Made by a program: the position numbers and the translations under genes. Shown here in pieces: positions 14,204 through 23,596 of a stretch of 35,396 bases of DNA. The DNA is taken from assembly GCA_030682415.1 (NCBI GenBank), contig JAUXOE010000280.1:1-35396 (forward strand), written 5' to 3'. This stretch comes from Parvibaculum sp. (GTDB lineage: Bacteria > Pseudomonadota > Alphaproteobacteria > Parvibaculales > Parvibaculaceae). Positions within the stretch are counted from its first letter, which is position 1. Each line of letters starts with the position of its first letter. The notes below the pieces were generated by a model. The model made no database searches. It had not been told where the DNA came from and was given only the letters and a program-made list of their open reading frames with translations.

Positions 14204-14608
14204 TTATGGCCGCCAGGCGTCTTCCAGGTGACGGGGGAAACGGCGCGGGGCGACCAGCACCACATCGAAACGAAGATCGAGACCGGCAAGGCCCGGCCGC
14301 ATGGCCAGCAAATGGTCGGCGGCGCGCGCCAGGCGCTGCTGCTGACGCGGAAGCAACGCCTCAACGGCGCGCTCGCCGGCCATATCGGGCCTGGCGCTTG
14401 CCTTGACCTCGACAATAACCAGCGCCCTGCCGCGGCGCGCGACCATGTCGATTTCGCCGGCACGGGTTTTCAGGCGACGGGCCAGAATGCGATAGCCCTT
14501 GAGGCGGAGCCAGATGGCGGCCAGGGTTTCAGCGCGAAGGCCGCGGCGATGGGCGGCGCGGCCACGCGCGGTATCGCCCTTCCTCTTGCCGCCCTCAATC
14601 TTTCGCAT
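14204..14608 (-). CDS. yraN: YraN family (UPF0102) endonuclease-like protein
   Basis: This 134-residue protein belongs to a small family with a restriction-endonuclease-like fold. Visible motifs are the N-terminal GLRAETLAAIWLRLKGYRILARRLKTRAGEIDMVARRG and ALVIVEVKA, whose spacing (E...D...E-x-K) is that of a PD-(D/E)xK nuclease core. The role is uncertain, though structure and neighbours suggest nucleic-acid binding. Its start lies inside the last 14 bases of rsmI, so the pair is translationally coupled, and the BON lipoprotein gene follows after 65 bp. Confidence 0.9.
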   Translation of the reverse strand: MRKIEGGKRKGDTARGRAAHRRGLRAETLAAIWLRLKGYRILARRLKTRAGEIDMVARRGRALVIVEVKASARPDMAGERAVEALLPRQQQRLARAADHLLAMRPGLAGLDLRFDVVLVAPRRFPRHLEDAWRP

Positions 14609-15458
14609 CCGCTATTTCCAGCGCCCGTGCGTAGACCTCGCGGCGCGGCAGGCCCGTCATCGATACGACTTCGGCGACCGCGTCCTTGAGGCTTTCGCGG
14701 CGCAGCGCGTTTTCGAGCATCGCGTCGATTTCATGCGCACAAAGCGCCGCGCGCTTTTCGGGCGGCCCGACGACGATGACGATTTCGCCCCTGGGCGGTC
14801 CGGACGCCGCATAATGCGCCGCCAGATCAGCAAGCGGGCCCCGCCGCACCTCCTCGAATTTCTTGGTCAGTTCGCGCGCCACCGCCGCCTCGCGCGGACC
14901 CAATGTCTCACCCATGTCGGCCAGCGAGGCGGTCAGACGGTTGGCGCTTTCGAGAAAGACCAGCGTCGCCGGGATGGCGGCAAGCTCGGCCAGTTCCTTG
15001 CGCCGCGCTTCCTGCCTTGCGGCCGGAAAGCCGGCGAAAAAGAAGCGGTCGGTGGGCAGGCCCGCCAGCGTCAAGGCCGCCAGAACCGATGAGGCGCCGG
15101 GAAGCGTCGTCACGTCGTGACCGGCCGCAATCGCCTCGCGTACCAGCTTCAGGCCCGGATCGGAGACGAGCGGCGTGCCGGCATCCGAGACCAGGGCGAT
15201 GGCTTCGCCGGCCTCGAGCCGTTTCAGGATACGCGGACGCATCTCGGCCGCATTGTGGTCGTGATAGGGCGCGGTGCGGGCCTCGATATGGTGAATGGCG
15301 AAAAGCTTGGCGGTCACGCGCGTGTCCTCGCACAAGACCAGGTCGGCCCGCGTCAGCACGTCGAGGGCGCGCAAACTGATGTCGCCGGCATTGCCGATCG
15401 GCGTCGCCGTCACGTAGAGGCCCGGCGCGAGCCGGGGTTTTGCGGGTTTTTCGTTCAT
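14595..15458 (-). CDS. rsmI: 16S rRNA (cytidine1402-2'-O)-methyltransferase
   Basis: RsmI uses S-adenosylmethionine to methylate the 2'-hydroxyl of C1402 in the decoding centre of 16S rRNA. The SAM-binding tetrapyrrole-methylase fold shows LYVTATPIGNAGDISLRAL, LCEDTRVTAKLF, IALVSDAGTPLVSDPG and TTLPGASSVLAALTLAGLP. FFFAGFPAARQEARR and FLESANRLTASL follow. The ATG at 15458 (MNEKPAK) gives 287 residues, normal for the family; the longer listed ORF to 15719 would run into the divergent lipoprotein gene. It overlaps yraN by 14 bp at its 3' end and is divergent from the LpoA-like gene. Confidence 0.94.
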   Translation of the reverse strand: MNEKPAKPRLAPGLYVTATPIGNAGDISLRALDVLTRADLVLCEDTRVTAKLFAIHHIEARTAPYHDHNAAEMRPRILKRLEAGEAIALVSDAGTPLVSDPGLKLVREAIAAGHDVTTLPGASSVLAALTLAGLPTDRFFFAGFPAARQEARRKELAELAAIPATLVFLESANRLTASLADMGETLGPREAAVARELTKKFEEVRRGPLADLAAHYAASGPPRGEIVIVVGPPEKRAALCAHEIDAMLENALRRESLKDAVAEVVSMTGLPRREVYARALEIADAKD

Positions 15459-15592
15459 CGCGGGCGACCTTGCGCCCGGAAGGCACTTTTTGGCAAGACG
15501 GCGCCAGGCCGCGCGGACCGGTTTACTTGGCCGGTCGCGAACAGTACCCTTCGCCAGCACGGCATATCGATGTTCGTTCAAGGAAATTTCCG

Positions 15593-16858
15593 GTGACTGA
15601 CGCCCGCTCCTCCTCTGCCGGCCTTCGGGCGACGGTTGTTTTCTGTCTCGGCATCCTGCTGGCCGGTTGCAACGGGCTGGGCTCACGTCAGGCGCCGCCA
15701 CCGGTGGTCGCACCGCCACCCGTCGTGCAGGTGCAGCCGCCGCCGCGCGTCGAGACGCCGCCGATGCGCGACCCCGCCCGCTTCTACACGCCCGCTTATA
15801 TGGCCGGCGAGAGGCCGGTCCGGGTGGCGCTGCTGCTGCCCTTCAATTCGTCGCGCGACAATGTGCGGACGCTTTCCAACGCCATCTACAATGCCGCGCA
15901 ACTGGCGCTGTTCGAATTCGACAACCAGCAGGTGTTGTTGATCCCCAAGGCGACAGGGGGCACGGCGGGTGGTGCGCAGCGCGCCGCGCAGGAAGCGCTG
16001 AATGCCGGCGCCGATCTCATTCTCGGGCCGCTCTTTGCCGAGGAAGTCACTGCCATCGCGCCGCTGGCCGCGGGCGCCGGCGTGCCGGTCGTTGCTTTTT
16101 CCTCCGACAGCGCGGTCGCCGGTAACGGCGTCTATCTGCTTTCCTTCCCGTTGCATGAAGACATCAACCGGATTGTCGAATTCGCGACGCTGCAGGGCAT
16201 GCAGTCCTTCGGCGCTTTTTATCCGCAAGGCAGCTATGGCGACAGGGCGCGGTCCGAGTTCGAGCGCGCCGTCGGCGCGCGCGCCGGCCGGATCGTCGCC
16301 AGTGCCAGTTATCCGGCAAGCTCGGACGGCATGTATGAGCCGGCGCGGCGCATTGCGGCGAGTTATGGCGGCGGAAACTTCCAGGCGCTGTTCCTGCCCG
16401 AAGGTGGTGCGCAGCTCAAAACCATTTCACCCTTGCTCCCTTACTACGATCTCGATCCACGCAAGGTGAAGTTTCTCGGTACCGGGCTCTGGGACGACCC
16501 GTCGCTGGCGCTCGAACCGCCGCTTCATGGCGCCTGGTTCCCGGCACCGCCGCCCGAAGGGCATGCGCAATTCCTGACCCGCTACAAGCGCGCCTATGGC
16601 AGCACGACGCCGCCGCGCATCGCCAGCCTCGGCTATGACGCGGCGAGCCTCGCGGTGGCGCTGGCGGCGCGTCCCGAAAGCGACCGCTTCTCCGCGGCGG
16701 CACTGACCGATCCCGACGGCTTTGCCGGCGTCGACGGTATTTTCCGTTTCATGGCGGACGGGCGCACCGAACGCGGTCTTGCGGTGATGGAAGTCAGGGC
16801 CGGCGGCGCGGTGGTCGTGGATCCGGCACCGACAAGTTTCCGGCCGCGGGTCTTCTGA
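15593..16858 (+). CDS. LpoA-like penicillin-binding-protein activator lipoprotein
   Basis: The likely start is the GTG at 15593, preceded by AGGAAA, giving 421 residues. The signal peptide ends in the lipobox LLAGC, so the protein should be lipid-anchored. A proline-rich linker (APPPVVAPPPVVQVQPPP) precedes a periplasmic-binding-protein-like domain: VRVALLLPFNSSRDNVRTLSNAIYNAAQLALF, DLILGPLFAEEVTAIAP, GVPVVAFSSD and FLGTGLWDDPSL. This is the LppC/LpoA C-terminal domain, which in enterobacteria activates PBP1A; the TPR-like N-domain of LpoA is missing here, as is common in alphaproteobacterial members. Divergence from rsmI is the conserved arrangement. The PBP partner in this organism is inferred, not seen. 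Confidence 0.87.
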   Translation: MTDARSSSAGLRATVVFCLGILLAGCNGLGSRQAPPPVVAPPPVVQVQPPPRVETPPMRDPARFYTPAYMAGERPVRVALLLPFNSSRDNVRTLSNAIYNAAQLALFEFDNQQVLLIPKATGGTAGGAQRAAQEALNAGADLILGPLFAEEVTAIAPLAAGAGVPVVAFSSDSAVAGNGVYLLSFPLHEDINRIVEFATLQGMQSFGAFYPQGSYGDRARSEFERAVGARAGRIVASASYPASSDGMYEPARRIAASYGGGNFQALFLPEGGAQLKTISPLLPYYDLDPRKVKFLGTGLWDDPSLALEPPLHGAWFPAPPPEGHAQFLTRYKRAYGSTTPPRIASLGYDAASLAVALAARPESDRFSAAALTDPDGFAGVDGIFRFMADGRTERGLAVMEVRAGGAVVVDPAPTSFRPRVF

Positions 16859-16861
16859 ACC

Positions 16862-18043
16862 TCACGCCAGCAAGCGCGCCAGCAGCGCATCGAGGATGAG
16901 GCGGCCTTGCGACGTGGCGCGGATGCGGGCGCCTTCACGGATCAGCAGTCCATCGGCGACGAGGCTCTCGATGCGCGTCTCGGCAAGCGCCCGGCCGGTC
17001 AGCTTTTCGTAACGCGCAAGCGCCACGCCGTCCTCGAGACGCAGGCCCATCAGCATCATCTCATCGCCTTGCTCCGCCGGCGAAATTTCTTCCGACGCTT
17101 CGAGGCCGTGACCGAGACGCTCGACCGCCTCGATCCATTGGCCCGGCGCACGCATTGTGCGGGTTGCGAGATGCGTCTCCCCTGCCCTGACGCGGCCATG
17201 GGCGCCGGGGCCGACACCGGCATAGTCGCCGTAGCGCCAATAGACCAGATTGTGACGGCACTCGGCGCCCGGCCTTGCATAGTTTGAAACTTCGTAAGGC
17301 GACATTCCCGCCTCGGCGCAGATTTCGCCGGTCAACTCGTAAAGCGCAGCCGCGTCTTCTTCGGCCGGCAATATGAAAGCGCCTTTCTCGTAGAGACGCG
17401 CAAAGGCCGTATCGGGTTCGATGGTCAGCTGGTAGAGCGAGAGATGATCGGCGGCATGTGCCAGCGCGGCGCGCAGTTCCTTTTCCCAGGCGGCGCGCGT
17501 CTGGCCAGGCCGCGCATAGATGAGATCGAAGGAGAGGCGCGGGAACGTGTTGCGCGCCAGCGCGATGGCGCGGAGCGCCTCGTCGGCGGTGTGCAGGCGG
17601 CCCAGAAATTTCAGTTGCGCGTCGTCGAGCGACTGGACGCCGAGCGAGAGGCGGTTGACGCCCGCTGCCCGGTAGCCGCGAAAGCGCGCCGCCTCGACAC
17701 TGGTGGGATTGGCTTCGAGCGTCACCTCGACATCGTCATCGACCGGCCAGAGGGCCTGGATGCGCTGGAGCACCGCCTCGACGGTTGCAACCTCCATCAG
17801 CGAAGGCGTGCCGCCACCGAAGAAGATCGAGCGCACGCGGCGGGGGCCCGTCAGCTCGCGCATATGTTCGAGCTCGCGGACAAGCGCCGCCGCCCAGCGC
17901 GTCTGATCGACCGCGGCGACGACATGGGAATTGAAATCGCAATAGGGACATTTCGACTGACAGAAGGGCCAGTGCACATAAATGCCGAAGCCGGGCGCGC
18001 GCGGATCGTCCGTTAACGGATCAATTTTTGTCGAAGCAGGCAT
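16862..18043 (-). CDS. hemW: HemW-like radical SAM heme chaperone
   Basis: HemW was long annotated as oxygen-independent coproporphyrinogen III oxidase but binds and transfers heme. The protein has the radical SAM cluster motif CQSKCPYC (CxxxCxxC), the family start YVHWPFC, the GGGTPSL motif, [20 protein letters not shown] and [10 protein letters not shown]. The Cys residue that marks true HemN before the first cluster Cys is absent, which favours HemW. The ATG at 18043 (MPASTK) gives 393 residues; the listed ORF to 18415 is an extension within rdgB. It overlaps the end of rdgB by 23 bp, so rph-rdgB-hemW is an operon. Confidence 0.9.
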   Translation of the reverse strand: MPASTKIDPLTDDPRAPGFGIYVHWPFCQSKCPYCDFNSHVVAAVDQTRWAAALVRELEHMRELTGPRRVRSIFFGGGTPSLMEVATVEAVLQRIQALWPVDDDVEVTLEANPTSVEAARFRGYRAAGVNRLSLGVQSLDDAQLKFLGRLHTADEALRAIALARNTFPRLSFDLIYARPGQTRAAWEKELRAALAHAADHLSLYQLTIEPDTAFARLYEKGAFILPAEEDAAALYELTGEICAEAGMSPYEVSNYARPGAECRHNLVYWRYGDYAGVGPGAHGRVRAGETHLATRTMRAPGQWIEAVERLGHGLEASEEISPAEQGDEMMLMGLRLEDGVALARYEKLTGRALAETRIESLVADGLLIREGARIRATSQGRLILDALLARLLA

Positions 18044-18629
18044 CGACGAGCCGGCGGAAGGCGTGAGCCCTGTGTGAGAGGCCATGTTTTTTCTCCGGCT
18101 CCATTTCGCCGAAGGTGATGTCGTGGCCGTCGGCCACGAAAATCGGATCGTAACCGAAGCCCTTTTCGCCGCGCGGTGGCCAGACGAGTTCGCCGTCCAC
18201 CCTGCCCTCGAAATATTCGACATGACCATCGGGCCAGGCAAGTGCCAGGCCGCAGATGAAATGTGCACGCGTGTCGGGCGGGCCGGCCTCGACCATGCCG
18301 CGACGCAGTTTTTCCATCGCGAAATCGAAATCCTTTGTCGGACCGGCCCAGCGCGCCGAATGAATGCCCGGCGCGCCCGACAAGGCTTCGACGCAAAGAC
18401 CGGAATCGTCGGCAAGCGCCGGCAGGTTTGCGGCGCGGGCGGCGGCCAGCGCCTTCAGCTCGGCATTCTCGCGAAATGTGGCGCCCGTCTCTTCGGGTTC
18501 GGCAAGGCCGAGATCGGCGGCCGAGACGGTGTCGACGGCAAAAGGCGCCAGCAGATCGCCGATCTCGCGTACCTTGCCCGGATTGTGGCTGGCGACGACG
18601 AGACGGCCGCCGGCGAATTTGCGCGTCAT
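18021..18629 (-). CDS. rdgB: dITP/XTP pyrophosphatase
   Basis: RdgB (HAM1 family) hydrolyses dITP, dXTP and similar non-canonical purine nucleotides to monophosphates and so keeps them out of DNA and RNA. The 202 residues include [13 protein letters not shown] at the N-terminus, [14 protein letters not shown], the active-site [34 protein letters not shown] and [10 protein letters not shown], all family hallmarks. It starts within the last codons of rph (ATGA-type 4-bp overlap) and overlaps hemW by 23 bp. Confidence 0.96.
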   Translation of the reverse strand: MTRKFAGGRLVVASHNPGKVREIGDLLAPFAVDTVSAADLGLAEPEETGATFRENAELKALAAARAANLPALADDSGLCVEALSGAPGIHSARWAGPTKDFDFAMEKLRRGMVEAGPPDTRAHFICGLALAWPDGHVEYFEGRVDGELVWPPRGEKGFGYDPIFVADGHDITFGEMEPEKKHGLSHRAHAFRRLVDACFDKN

Positions 18630-19342
18630 CCCGCAACCGCCGCTTTCTGCCGGATCACGAGATCGGCGATGGCGGATTTCGCGAGACCGAGAAGCTTGGC
18701 GAGCTCGTCTTCGCTGAACGGTTCGCCTTCAGCGGTGCCCTGCACTTCGCAAATGCCGCCCTTGCCGGTGATGACGAAGTTGGCGTCGGTGTCGGCGTCG
18801 GAATCCTCGGCATAGTCGAGATCGACGACCGGCTGGCCCTTGTAGATGCCGCAGGAAATCGCCGCCACATGATCCTTCAGCACGGGGCCGGAGAGCATCG
18901 AGCGGGCGCGCATCCATTCGATGCACTGATGAAGCGCCACCCAGGCGCCGGTGATCGAGGCGGTGCGGGTGCCGCCATCGGCCTGCAACACATCGCAGTC
19001 GATCGAAATCTGACGCTCGCCGAGCGCCCGGAGATCGACGATCGTGCGCAGCGAACGGCCGATCAGGCGCTGGATCTCCTGCGTGCGGCCCGACTGCTTG
19101 CCGGTTGCCGCCTCGCGCCGCATCCGTTCATGGGTCGAGCGCGGTAGCATGCCGTATTCGGCCGTCACCCAACCCTTGCCGCCGCCCTTCAGAAAGGGCG
19201 GCACGCGTTCTTCAAGGCTCGCGGTGCACAGGACATGCGTATCGCCGAAGCGGACCAGGCAGGAGCCCTCGGCGTGTTTGGCGACGCCGGGCTCAAAGGA
19301 GACCTGACGCATTTCGTGGGGCTGACGGCCGGAGGGGCGCAT
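18626..19342 (-). CDS. rph: Ribonuclease PH
   Basis: RNase PH is a phosphate-dependent 3'-to-5' exoribonuclease that trims tRNA 3' ends. The 238 residues show the full family pattern: [12 protein letters not shown], the [13 protein letters not shown] stretch, [46 protein letters not shown] and [14 protein letters not shown]. The C-terminus ([20 protein letters not shown]) is complete, so the enzyme should be active. It heads the rph-rdgB-hemW operon and is divergent from hrcA, with about 170 bp between them. Confidence 0.97.
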   Translation of the reverse strand: MRPSGRQPHEMRQVSFEPGVAKHAEGSCLVRFGDTHVLCTASLEERVPPFLKGGGKGWVTAEYGMLPRSTHERMRREAATGKQSGRTQEIQRLIGRSLRTIVDLRALGERQISIDCDVLQADGGTRTASITGAWVALHQCIEWMRARSMLSGPVLKDHVAAISCGIYKGQPVVDLDYAEDSDADTDANFVITGKGGICEVQGTAEGEPFSEDELAKLLGLAKSAIADLVIRQKAAVAG

Positions 19343-19440
19343 TGTCGGGGTTCCGATCTTTGTCTCGAATGATTTGCAGGCGGGTTTGGGGGCCTTAGTA
19401 CCTTGGCAGCGGCCATGCGTAAAGGAAGGGCGGCCGCGAA

Positions 19441-19469
19441 TTGACGCGGGCCCCGGCGCTACCTAGATT
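19441..19469 (+). promoter_or_regulatory. Sigma70-type promoter of hrcA
   Basis: TTGACG (19441-19446) and TAGATT (19464-19469) are separated by 17 bases, about 45 bp before the hrcA ATG. No CIRCE-type inverted repeat is present, so hrcA does not appear to repress itself from here. Confidence 0.65.
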
Positions 19470-19513
19470 TGTCGCCTCTTTCATACACTTAGGGATGAGG
19501 ACAGGGACAGCGC

Positions 19514-20566
19514 ATGGTGGCCGTCAAGGATCTCAACGAGCGCTCGCGCGAGATCCTGCGTCGCGTGGTCGAGAGCTATCTCGAAACCGGCGAGCCGGTC
19601 GGATCGCGCATCCTGTCGCGGCAGCTCCCGATCTCATTGTCGGCGGCCTCGATCCGCAATGTGATGTCGGATCTCGAGGCGCTGGGGCTGATCTTTTCGC
19701 CCCATACCAGCGCCGGCCGCCTGCCGACCGAGGCGGGCCTGCGGATGTTCGTCGACGGACTCCTCGAAATCGGCGATCTCAGCGATGACGAGCGCAAGTC
19801 GATCGAGCGGCAGGTGGCCGGCTCGCACAAGAATGTCGAGGATGTGCTGGACGAGGCGTCCAAGATGCTCTCCGGCCTCAGCCATGCGGCCGGCTTTGTC
19901 GTCGCGCCGACCTATGACGCGGCGCTGAAGCATCTCGAATTCGTGCCGATCGACGGCGAGCGCGCGCTGGTCGTCATCGTCACCGAAGGCGGCGCGGTCG
20001 AGAACCGCGTCATCGAAATTCCCAAAGGGCTGACGCCCTCGGCGCTGGCGGAAGCCACCAATTATCTCAACGCGCAATTGCGCGGCAAGACGCTGGACGA
20101 GGCCAAGACGCATCTGGCGCGCGACATGGAAACGCGAAAGGCCGAGCTCAACGAGCTGACCGCCAAGGTGATCGAGGCGGGGCTGGCGACCTGGTCGGGT
20201 GCAGGTGGCGGCGATCCGCTCGGCAAGTCGCTGATCGTGCGTGGACGCTCGCGGCTCCTTGAAGATGTGCATGCGATGGAGGATCTCGAACGCATCCGTC
20301 TGCTTTTCGACGATCTCGAGAACAAGCGCGACCTGGTGCAGCTGCTGGGTCTTGCCGAGCAGGCCGACGGGGTGCGTATTTTCATCGGTTCGGAAAACAA
20401 GCTCTTCTCGCTTTCGGGCTCGTCGCTGATCGTCAGCCCCTATATGGATGCCCAGCAACATGTTGTGGGCGTACTTGGCGTGATCGGGCCGACGCGGCTC
20501 AATTATGCGCGCGTGATCCCGATGGTCGATTACACCGCCAAGCTGGTCGGCCGGCTGATCAACTGA
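19514..20566 (+). CDS. hrcA: Heat-inducible transcription repressor HrcA
   Basis: HrcA binds CIRCE operators, typically before groESL, and is kept active by GroEL. The 350-residue protein has the N-terminal winged helix ([71 protein letters not shown]), the GAF-like middle domain and the C-terminal [20 protein letters not shown] and [19 protein letters not shown]. No CIRCE element is visible in this window, so its target is likely groES elsewhere. It precedes grpE by about 100 bp on the same strand, the usual alphaproteobacterial order. Confidence 0.97.
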   Translation: MVAVKDLNERSREILRRVVESYLETGEPVGSRILSRQLPISLSAASIRNVMSDLEALGLIFSPHTSAGRLPTEAGLRMFVDGLLEIGDLSDDERKSIERQVAGSHKNVEDVLDEASKMLSGLSHAAGFVVAPTYDAALKHLEFVPIDGERALVVIVTEGGAVENRVIEIPKGLTPSALAEATNYLNAQLRGKTLDEAKTHLARDMETRKAELNELTAKVIEAGLATWSGAGGGDPLGKSLIVRGRSRLLEDVHAMEDLERIRLLFDDLENKRDLVQLLGLAEQADGVRIFIGSENKLFSLSGSSLIVSPYMDAQQHVVGVLGVIGPTRLNYARVIPMVDYTAKLVGRLIN

Positions 20567-20587
20567 GGCCGGCGGGGGCAGGCCGGG

Positions 20588-20616
20588 TTGACATATTGGC
20601 CCCCGGCGCGCACATG
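20588..20616 (+). promoter_or_regulatory. Possible promoter before grpE
   Basis: TTGACA at 20588-20593 is a perfect -35 box, but the hexamer 17 bases on (CACATG) is a poor -10. It may give grpE independent expression beside read-through from hrcA. Support is weak. Confidence 0.3.
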
Positions 20617-20666
20617 CACTCGCCGGAAGTCCCGACAAACCTGACATGGACGCAAACGGAAGCCCC

Positions 20667-21311
20667 ATGAGCGACGAAAACAGCAAACCCGACACCGGAA
20701 CGCCCGAAACGGCCGCAAAGCTGGCCGAATCGCTGGCGGCCGAGCCCGCCCGGCAGGGCGAGGCGGCCGACGCCGCGGCGCCCGACGCCGCCGAGACCGG
20801 CGCCGATGTGGCGGCGCTCGAAACCGAGATCGCCGAACTCAAGGACCGGCTGCTCCGGGTCGCGGCCGAAATGGAGAACACCCGCAAGCGTGCCGAGCGC
20901 GACAAGGCCGATGCGACGCGTTATGCGGCCGCCAATTTTGCCCGCGACATGCTGCAGGTTGCCGACAATCTGCGCCGTGCGATCGGCACCCTCAAGGATG
21001 ACGAGCGCGAAGGCGCTGACGAGAGCGTCAAGGCGATGGTCGAGGGTGTCGAGATGACCGAGCGGCAATTGCTGTCGATTTTCGAACGCCACGGCATCCG
21101 CGAGATCACGCCGCAGGCCGGCGAGCGCTTCGACCCGAACCTGCATGAGGCGATGTTCGAGGTGCCGGGCTCGGGCCATCCGGCCGGCACGGTCGTCCAT
21201 GTGCTCGAAGGCGGCTACATGATCGGCGAGCGTCTCTTGCGCGCGGCGCGTGTCGGCGTCGCCAAGGCCGAAGGCGCCGAAAAAGGCGCCAGCGTCGACA
21301 CCACCGCCTGA
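20667..21311 (+). CDS. grpE: GrpE nucleotide exchange factor
   Basis: GrpE is the dimeric cochaperone that releases ADP from DnaK. The start is the ATG at 20667 (MSDENSKP), which has GGAAG upstream, not the listed 20646; this gives 214 residues. An Ala/Glu-rich disordered N-terminus is followed by the long coiled coil (VAALETEIAELKDRLLRVAAEMENTRKRAERDK), the DMLQVADNLRRAI region, and the C-terminal beta-wing (GERFDPNLHEAMFEVPG, GYMIGERLLRAARVGVAK). It works with the DnaK and DnaJ encoded 2.5 kb downstream. Confidence 0.97.
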   Translation: MSDENSKPDTGTPETAAKLAESLAAEPARQGEAADAAAPDAAETGADVAALETEIAELKDRLLRVAAEMENTRKRAERDKADATRYAAANFARDMLQVADNLRRAIGTLKDDEREGADESVKAMVEGVEMTERQLLSIFERHGIREITPQAGERFDPNLHEAMFEVPGSGHPAGTVVHVLEGGYMIGERLLRAARVGVAKAEGAEKGASVDTTA

Positions 21312-21389
21312 CGCTCCTTCGCCCTTGCGCCGGCCGCGCTGCACGTCCATGATATAACGCTGTTATGATCATGGCGGAGGAGATGGACC

Positions 21390-22094
21390 ATGCTCGAACT
21401 CTGGGCGGCGGCGGCTTTTTTTCTGGGAATTCATCTGGTCATCGCAGGCTCCGGCTTGCGCGGCAAGATCGTCGGCGCGATCGGCGAGAAGCCCTATCTG
21501 GGGCTATTCTCGCTCGCATCGCTTGGCGGCATCGTCTGGCTGGTCATGGCCTATAATTCGGCGGGAGCCGGCGCCAATCCGCTCTACTGGGCACCGCCGC
21601 TCTGGGCCATGCATCTGTCACCGCTCGTTATCCTGATCGCGGCGTTCTTTGCCGTTGTCGGGATCACGACGCCGAACCCGACCGCTGTCGGCGCCGAGGC
21701 ACTGGCGGCGGATCCCGAAACGGTCAAGGGCATGCTGCGGATCACGCGGCATCCCTTTCTCTGGGGCGTCGCCATCTGGGCCGGCTGGCATGTGCTCGTT
21801 AACGGCGATCAGGCGGCGATCATCTTCTTCGGTACCTTCGCACTCCTGGCCCTACTCGGCACTTTCTCGATCGACGACAAGCGCGAGAAGAAAATGGGCG
21901 AAGGCTGGCGCGACTTCGCCTCGAAGACCTCCAATCCGCCTTTCCTGGCGATTGTCGCCGGGCGCAACTCGCTGAAGCTCGGCGAACTTGGCTGGTGGCG
22001 AATCCTCGCCGCCCTCATCGTCTTCGGGGCCTTGTTTTACGGGCATATCTGGCTTTTCGGCGTGTCGCCGGTGCCGGGATGGTATCCGTATTGA
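21390..22094 (+). CDS. NnrU family membrane protein
   Basis: This 234-residue integral membrane protein has about six to seven TM segments, starting FFLGIHLVIAGSGLRGKIVGAIGEKPYLGLFSLAS. The central TRHPFLWGVAIWAGWHVLVNGD motif is characteristic of NnrU, a family first found beside nitrate and nitrite reductase regulon genes and related to isoprenylcysteine methyltransferase-like membrane proteins. Its biochemical role is unknown. GGAGG lies before the ATG at 21390. No denitrification genes are nearby, so the context gives no support for a nitrogen-oxide role here. Its stop is 6 bp from the converging AlkB-like gene. Confidence 0.88.
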   Translation: MLELWAAAAFFLGIHLVIAGSGLRGKIVGAIGEKPYLGLFSLASLGGIVWLVMAYNSAGAGANPLYWAPPLWAMHLSPLVILIAAFFAVVGITTPNPTAVGAEALAADPETVKGMLRITRHPFLWGVAIWAGWHVLVNGDQAAIIFFGTFALLALLGTFSIDDKREKKMGEGWRDFASKTSNPPFLAIVAGRNSLKLGELGWWRILAALIVFGALFYGHIWLFGVSPVPGWYPY

Positions 22095-22100
22095 GGAAGC

Positions 22101-22727
22101 TCATGCCGGCTTCGTCACACGCCTGAGCGTCAGGTTGATGCGGCCGCCGCCGGGGATCAGGCGCGAGGAACCGAAAATCACACGGTCGACGCCGTGAAAG
22201 CGCAGGCGCGACGGGCCGCCCATCACCAGCACGTCGCCGGATGAGAGTCTGAAGCTTTTCGATTTGTCGCCACGGGCGAATCCACCAACGCGGAAAACGC
22301 AAGTGTCGCCCAGCGAGAGCGAGACGACGGGCGCATCGAGCGCCTCTTCGTCCTCGTCGCGGTGAAGGCCCATGCGGGCTTTCGGCTGCTCGTAAAGATT
22401 GACCAGGCAGCATTCGGGCGGGGCCGGGTAGGCCGCGACATCGGCCCAAAGGGCCAGTAGTGCCGCCGGTATGGCCGGCCAGGGGGCGTTGTTAACCTCA
22501 TCTCTTGACGCATAGCCGTAGCCCTGCGGCCGCGAGACCCAACCGAGAGGCCCGAAATTCATCTGCCGGATCGACCAGGGCTTGCCGGTGCGCGGCATCA
22601 GCGGGCGATAGGGCGGGGCGCGCTCCAGGGCCTGCGCAAGCTCGGCGGCGAGCGCCTTTTGCGCCGCTTCATCGAGATGGCGCGGGTAGAGCGTCAGGCC
22701 TTCAAATTCCGTCTCGACCGGTTTCAT
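22101..22727 (-). CDS. alkB: AlkB-family 2OG-Fe(II) oxygenase (alkylation repair)
   Basis: AlkB enzymes oxidatively remove N-alkyl groups from DNA or RNA bases using iron and 2-oxoglutarate. The ligands are visible: HRDED (HxD), the distal His in LRFHGVDRV, and the 2OG-binding RINLTLRR (RxNxTxR). PQGYGYASRDE and NLYEQPKARMGLHRDEDE fit the AlkB fold. The ORF track starts at a TTG (22736); the ATG at 22727 (MKPVETEFEG) is the more likely start, giving 208 residues. It stands alone, with no ada or alkA gene adjacent, and may belong to one of the AlkB subgroups other than the E. coli type. Confidence 0.88.
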   Translation of the reverse strand: MKPVETEFEGLTLYPRHLDEAAQKALAAELAQALERAPPYRPLMPRTGKPWSIRQMNFGPLGWVSRPQGYGYASRDEVNNAPWPAIPAALLALWADVAAYPAPPECCLVNLYEQPKARMGLHRDEDEEALDAPVVSLSLGDTCVFRVGGFARGDKSKSFRLSSGDVLVMGGPSRLRFHGVDRVIFGSSRLIPGGGRINLTLRRVTKPA

Positions 22728-22842
22728 GACCCGCAATCTAGCGCGAAAGACGGGCGCTGGATTTTTGGCACTATAAGTGTCATATTATTGTCTGACCGGG
22801 CGGTGCACCGCCCGGCGACATTCAGGGCGGAGGGGTGCGCCA

Positions 22843-23385
22843 ATGATCAGAATTATCGGGATTGTGCTGACGGCGGCAATGCTTTCGGGCTGCGCGGCGG
22901 CAGCCATTCAGGGCGCCTCGCGCGTCAAGGACAATGCGGTGGTGGCCGGCAATGAAGATGCCGCACAGGCCGGGGACGTGAAAGCGCAGATGAATATGGG
23001 CGATGCGCATTGCTGCACCATCGTCGGAAGCTCTGGCATTCTCAACAACCAGAAGGCGACCGAATGGTATTGCAAGGCGGCGCGGCAAGGCGATCCGCGG
23101 GCCAAATACGAACTTGGCCGCATCTACTCGGGCGATCTGGTGCGCGGCATGAATGCGCCGGCCAAACTTGGCGCGCTGGTAACGACGCAGCGCGAGAACA
23201 AGCCGCTGGCGCTGATGTGGTTCAATCTGGCCGCGGAGGCCGGAAATGACGATGCGGCGAAGAAGGCGAGCCGGCTCAGCGAGGACATGACCGCGGTCGA
23301 GCGGCTGCAGGCCAGCGTCCGGCAGCAAGACTGGCGGGCGCAAGCCTGCGAATGGAACGCGGTCTATCCGGACAACCAGCTCTAG
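22843..23385 (+). CDS. Sel1/TPR-like repeat lipoprotein
   Basis: The ATG at 22843 follows GGAGG and begins a lipoprotein signal (MIRIIGIVLTAAMLSGC), giving 180 residues; the listed start at 22777 is too early. The mature protein carries Sel1-like helical repeats: DVKAQMNMGDAHCC, KATEWYCKAARQGDPRAKYELGRIYSGDL and KPLALMWFNLAAEAGNDDAAKKAS. Such repeats bind other proteins. Two adjacent Cys (HCC) and others could form disulphides in the periplasm. The function is unknown. It is followed by a hairpin terminator and then the dnaK leader. Confidence 0.82.
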   Translation: MIRIIGIVLTAAMLSGCAAAAIQGASRVKDNAVVAGNEDAAQAGDVKAQMNMGDAHCCTIVGSSGILNNQKATEWYCKAARQGDPRAKYELGRIYSGDLVRGMNAPAKLGALVTTQRENKPLALMWFNLAAEAGNDDAAKKASRLSEDMTAVERLQASVRQQDWRAQACEWNAVYPDNQL

Positions 23386-23404
23386 CGTCCTGGACGCCAT
23401 GAGA

Positions 23405-23436
23405 GACGGACGGCGGTGGGGTACGCGCCGTCCGTC
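23405..23436 (+). terminator. Hairpin terminator after the Sel1-type lipoprotein gene
   Basis: GACGGACGGCG and CGCCGTCCGTC form a perfect 11-bp stem around a 10-base loop, starting about 20 bp after the stop codon. The tail (GCCTTTCCC) has few T residues, so it may be an imperfect terminator. Confidence 0.6.
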
Positions 23437-23559
23437 GCCTTTCCCGAACCGACGTGAAACCGGGCTACGGGTCTCGAAAGAGAACCCGCTCCTGCGGGGG
23501 TTTGGCCGGGCCTGAGTCCCAAAAGCCTCGCCTCCTGTGGCCATATTGCCGCATCAACG

Positions 23560-23589
23560 CTTGCGGGGCGTGAAACCCAAACCTATATA
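23560..23589 (+). promoter_or_regulatory. RpoH (sigma32)-type heat-shock promoter of dnaK
   Basis: CTTG (23560-23563) and CCTATATA (23582-23589) are separated by 18 bases, a very good match to the alphaproteobacterial RpoH consensus (CTTG, 17-18 bases, CYTATNT). Transcription would start near 23597, about 190 bp before the dnaK ATG. Confidence 0.75.
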
Positions 23590-23596
23590 CAGCGCA

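Noticed and set aside
19343-19513. A CIRCE operator in the rph-hrcA gap
   Set aside because: No TTAGCACTC/GAGTGCTAA-type inverted repeat is present here or before dnaK.
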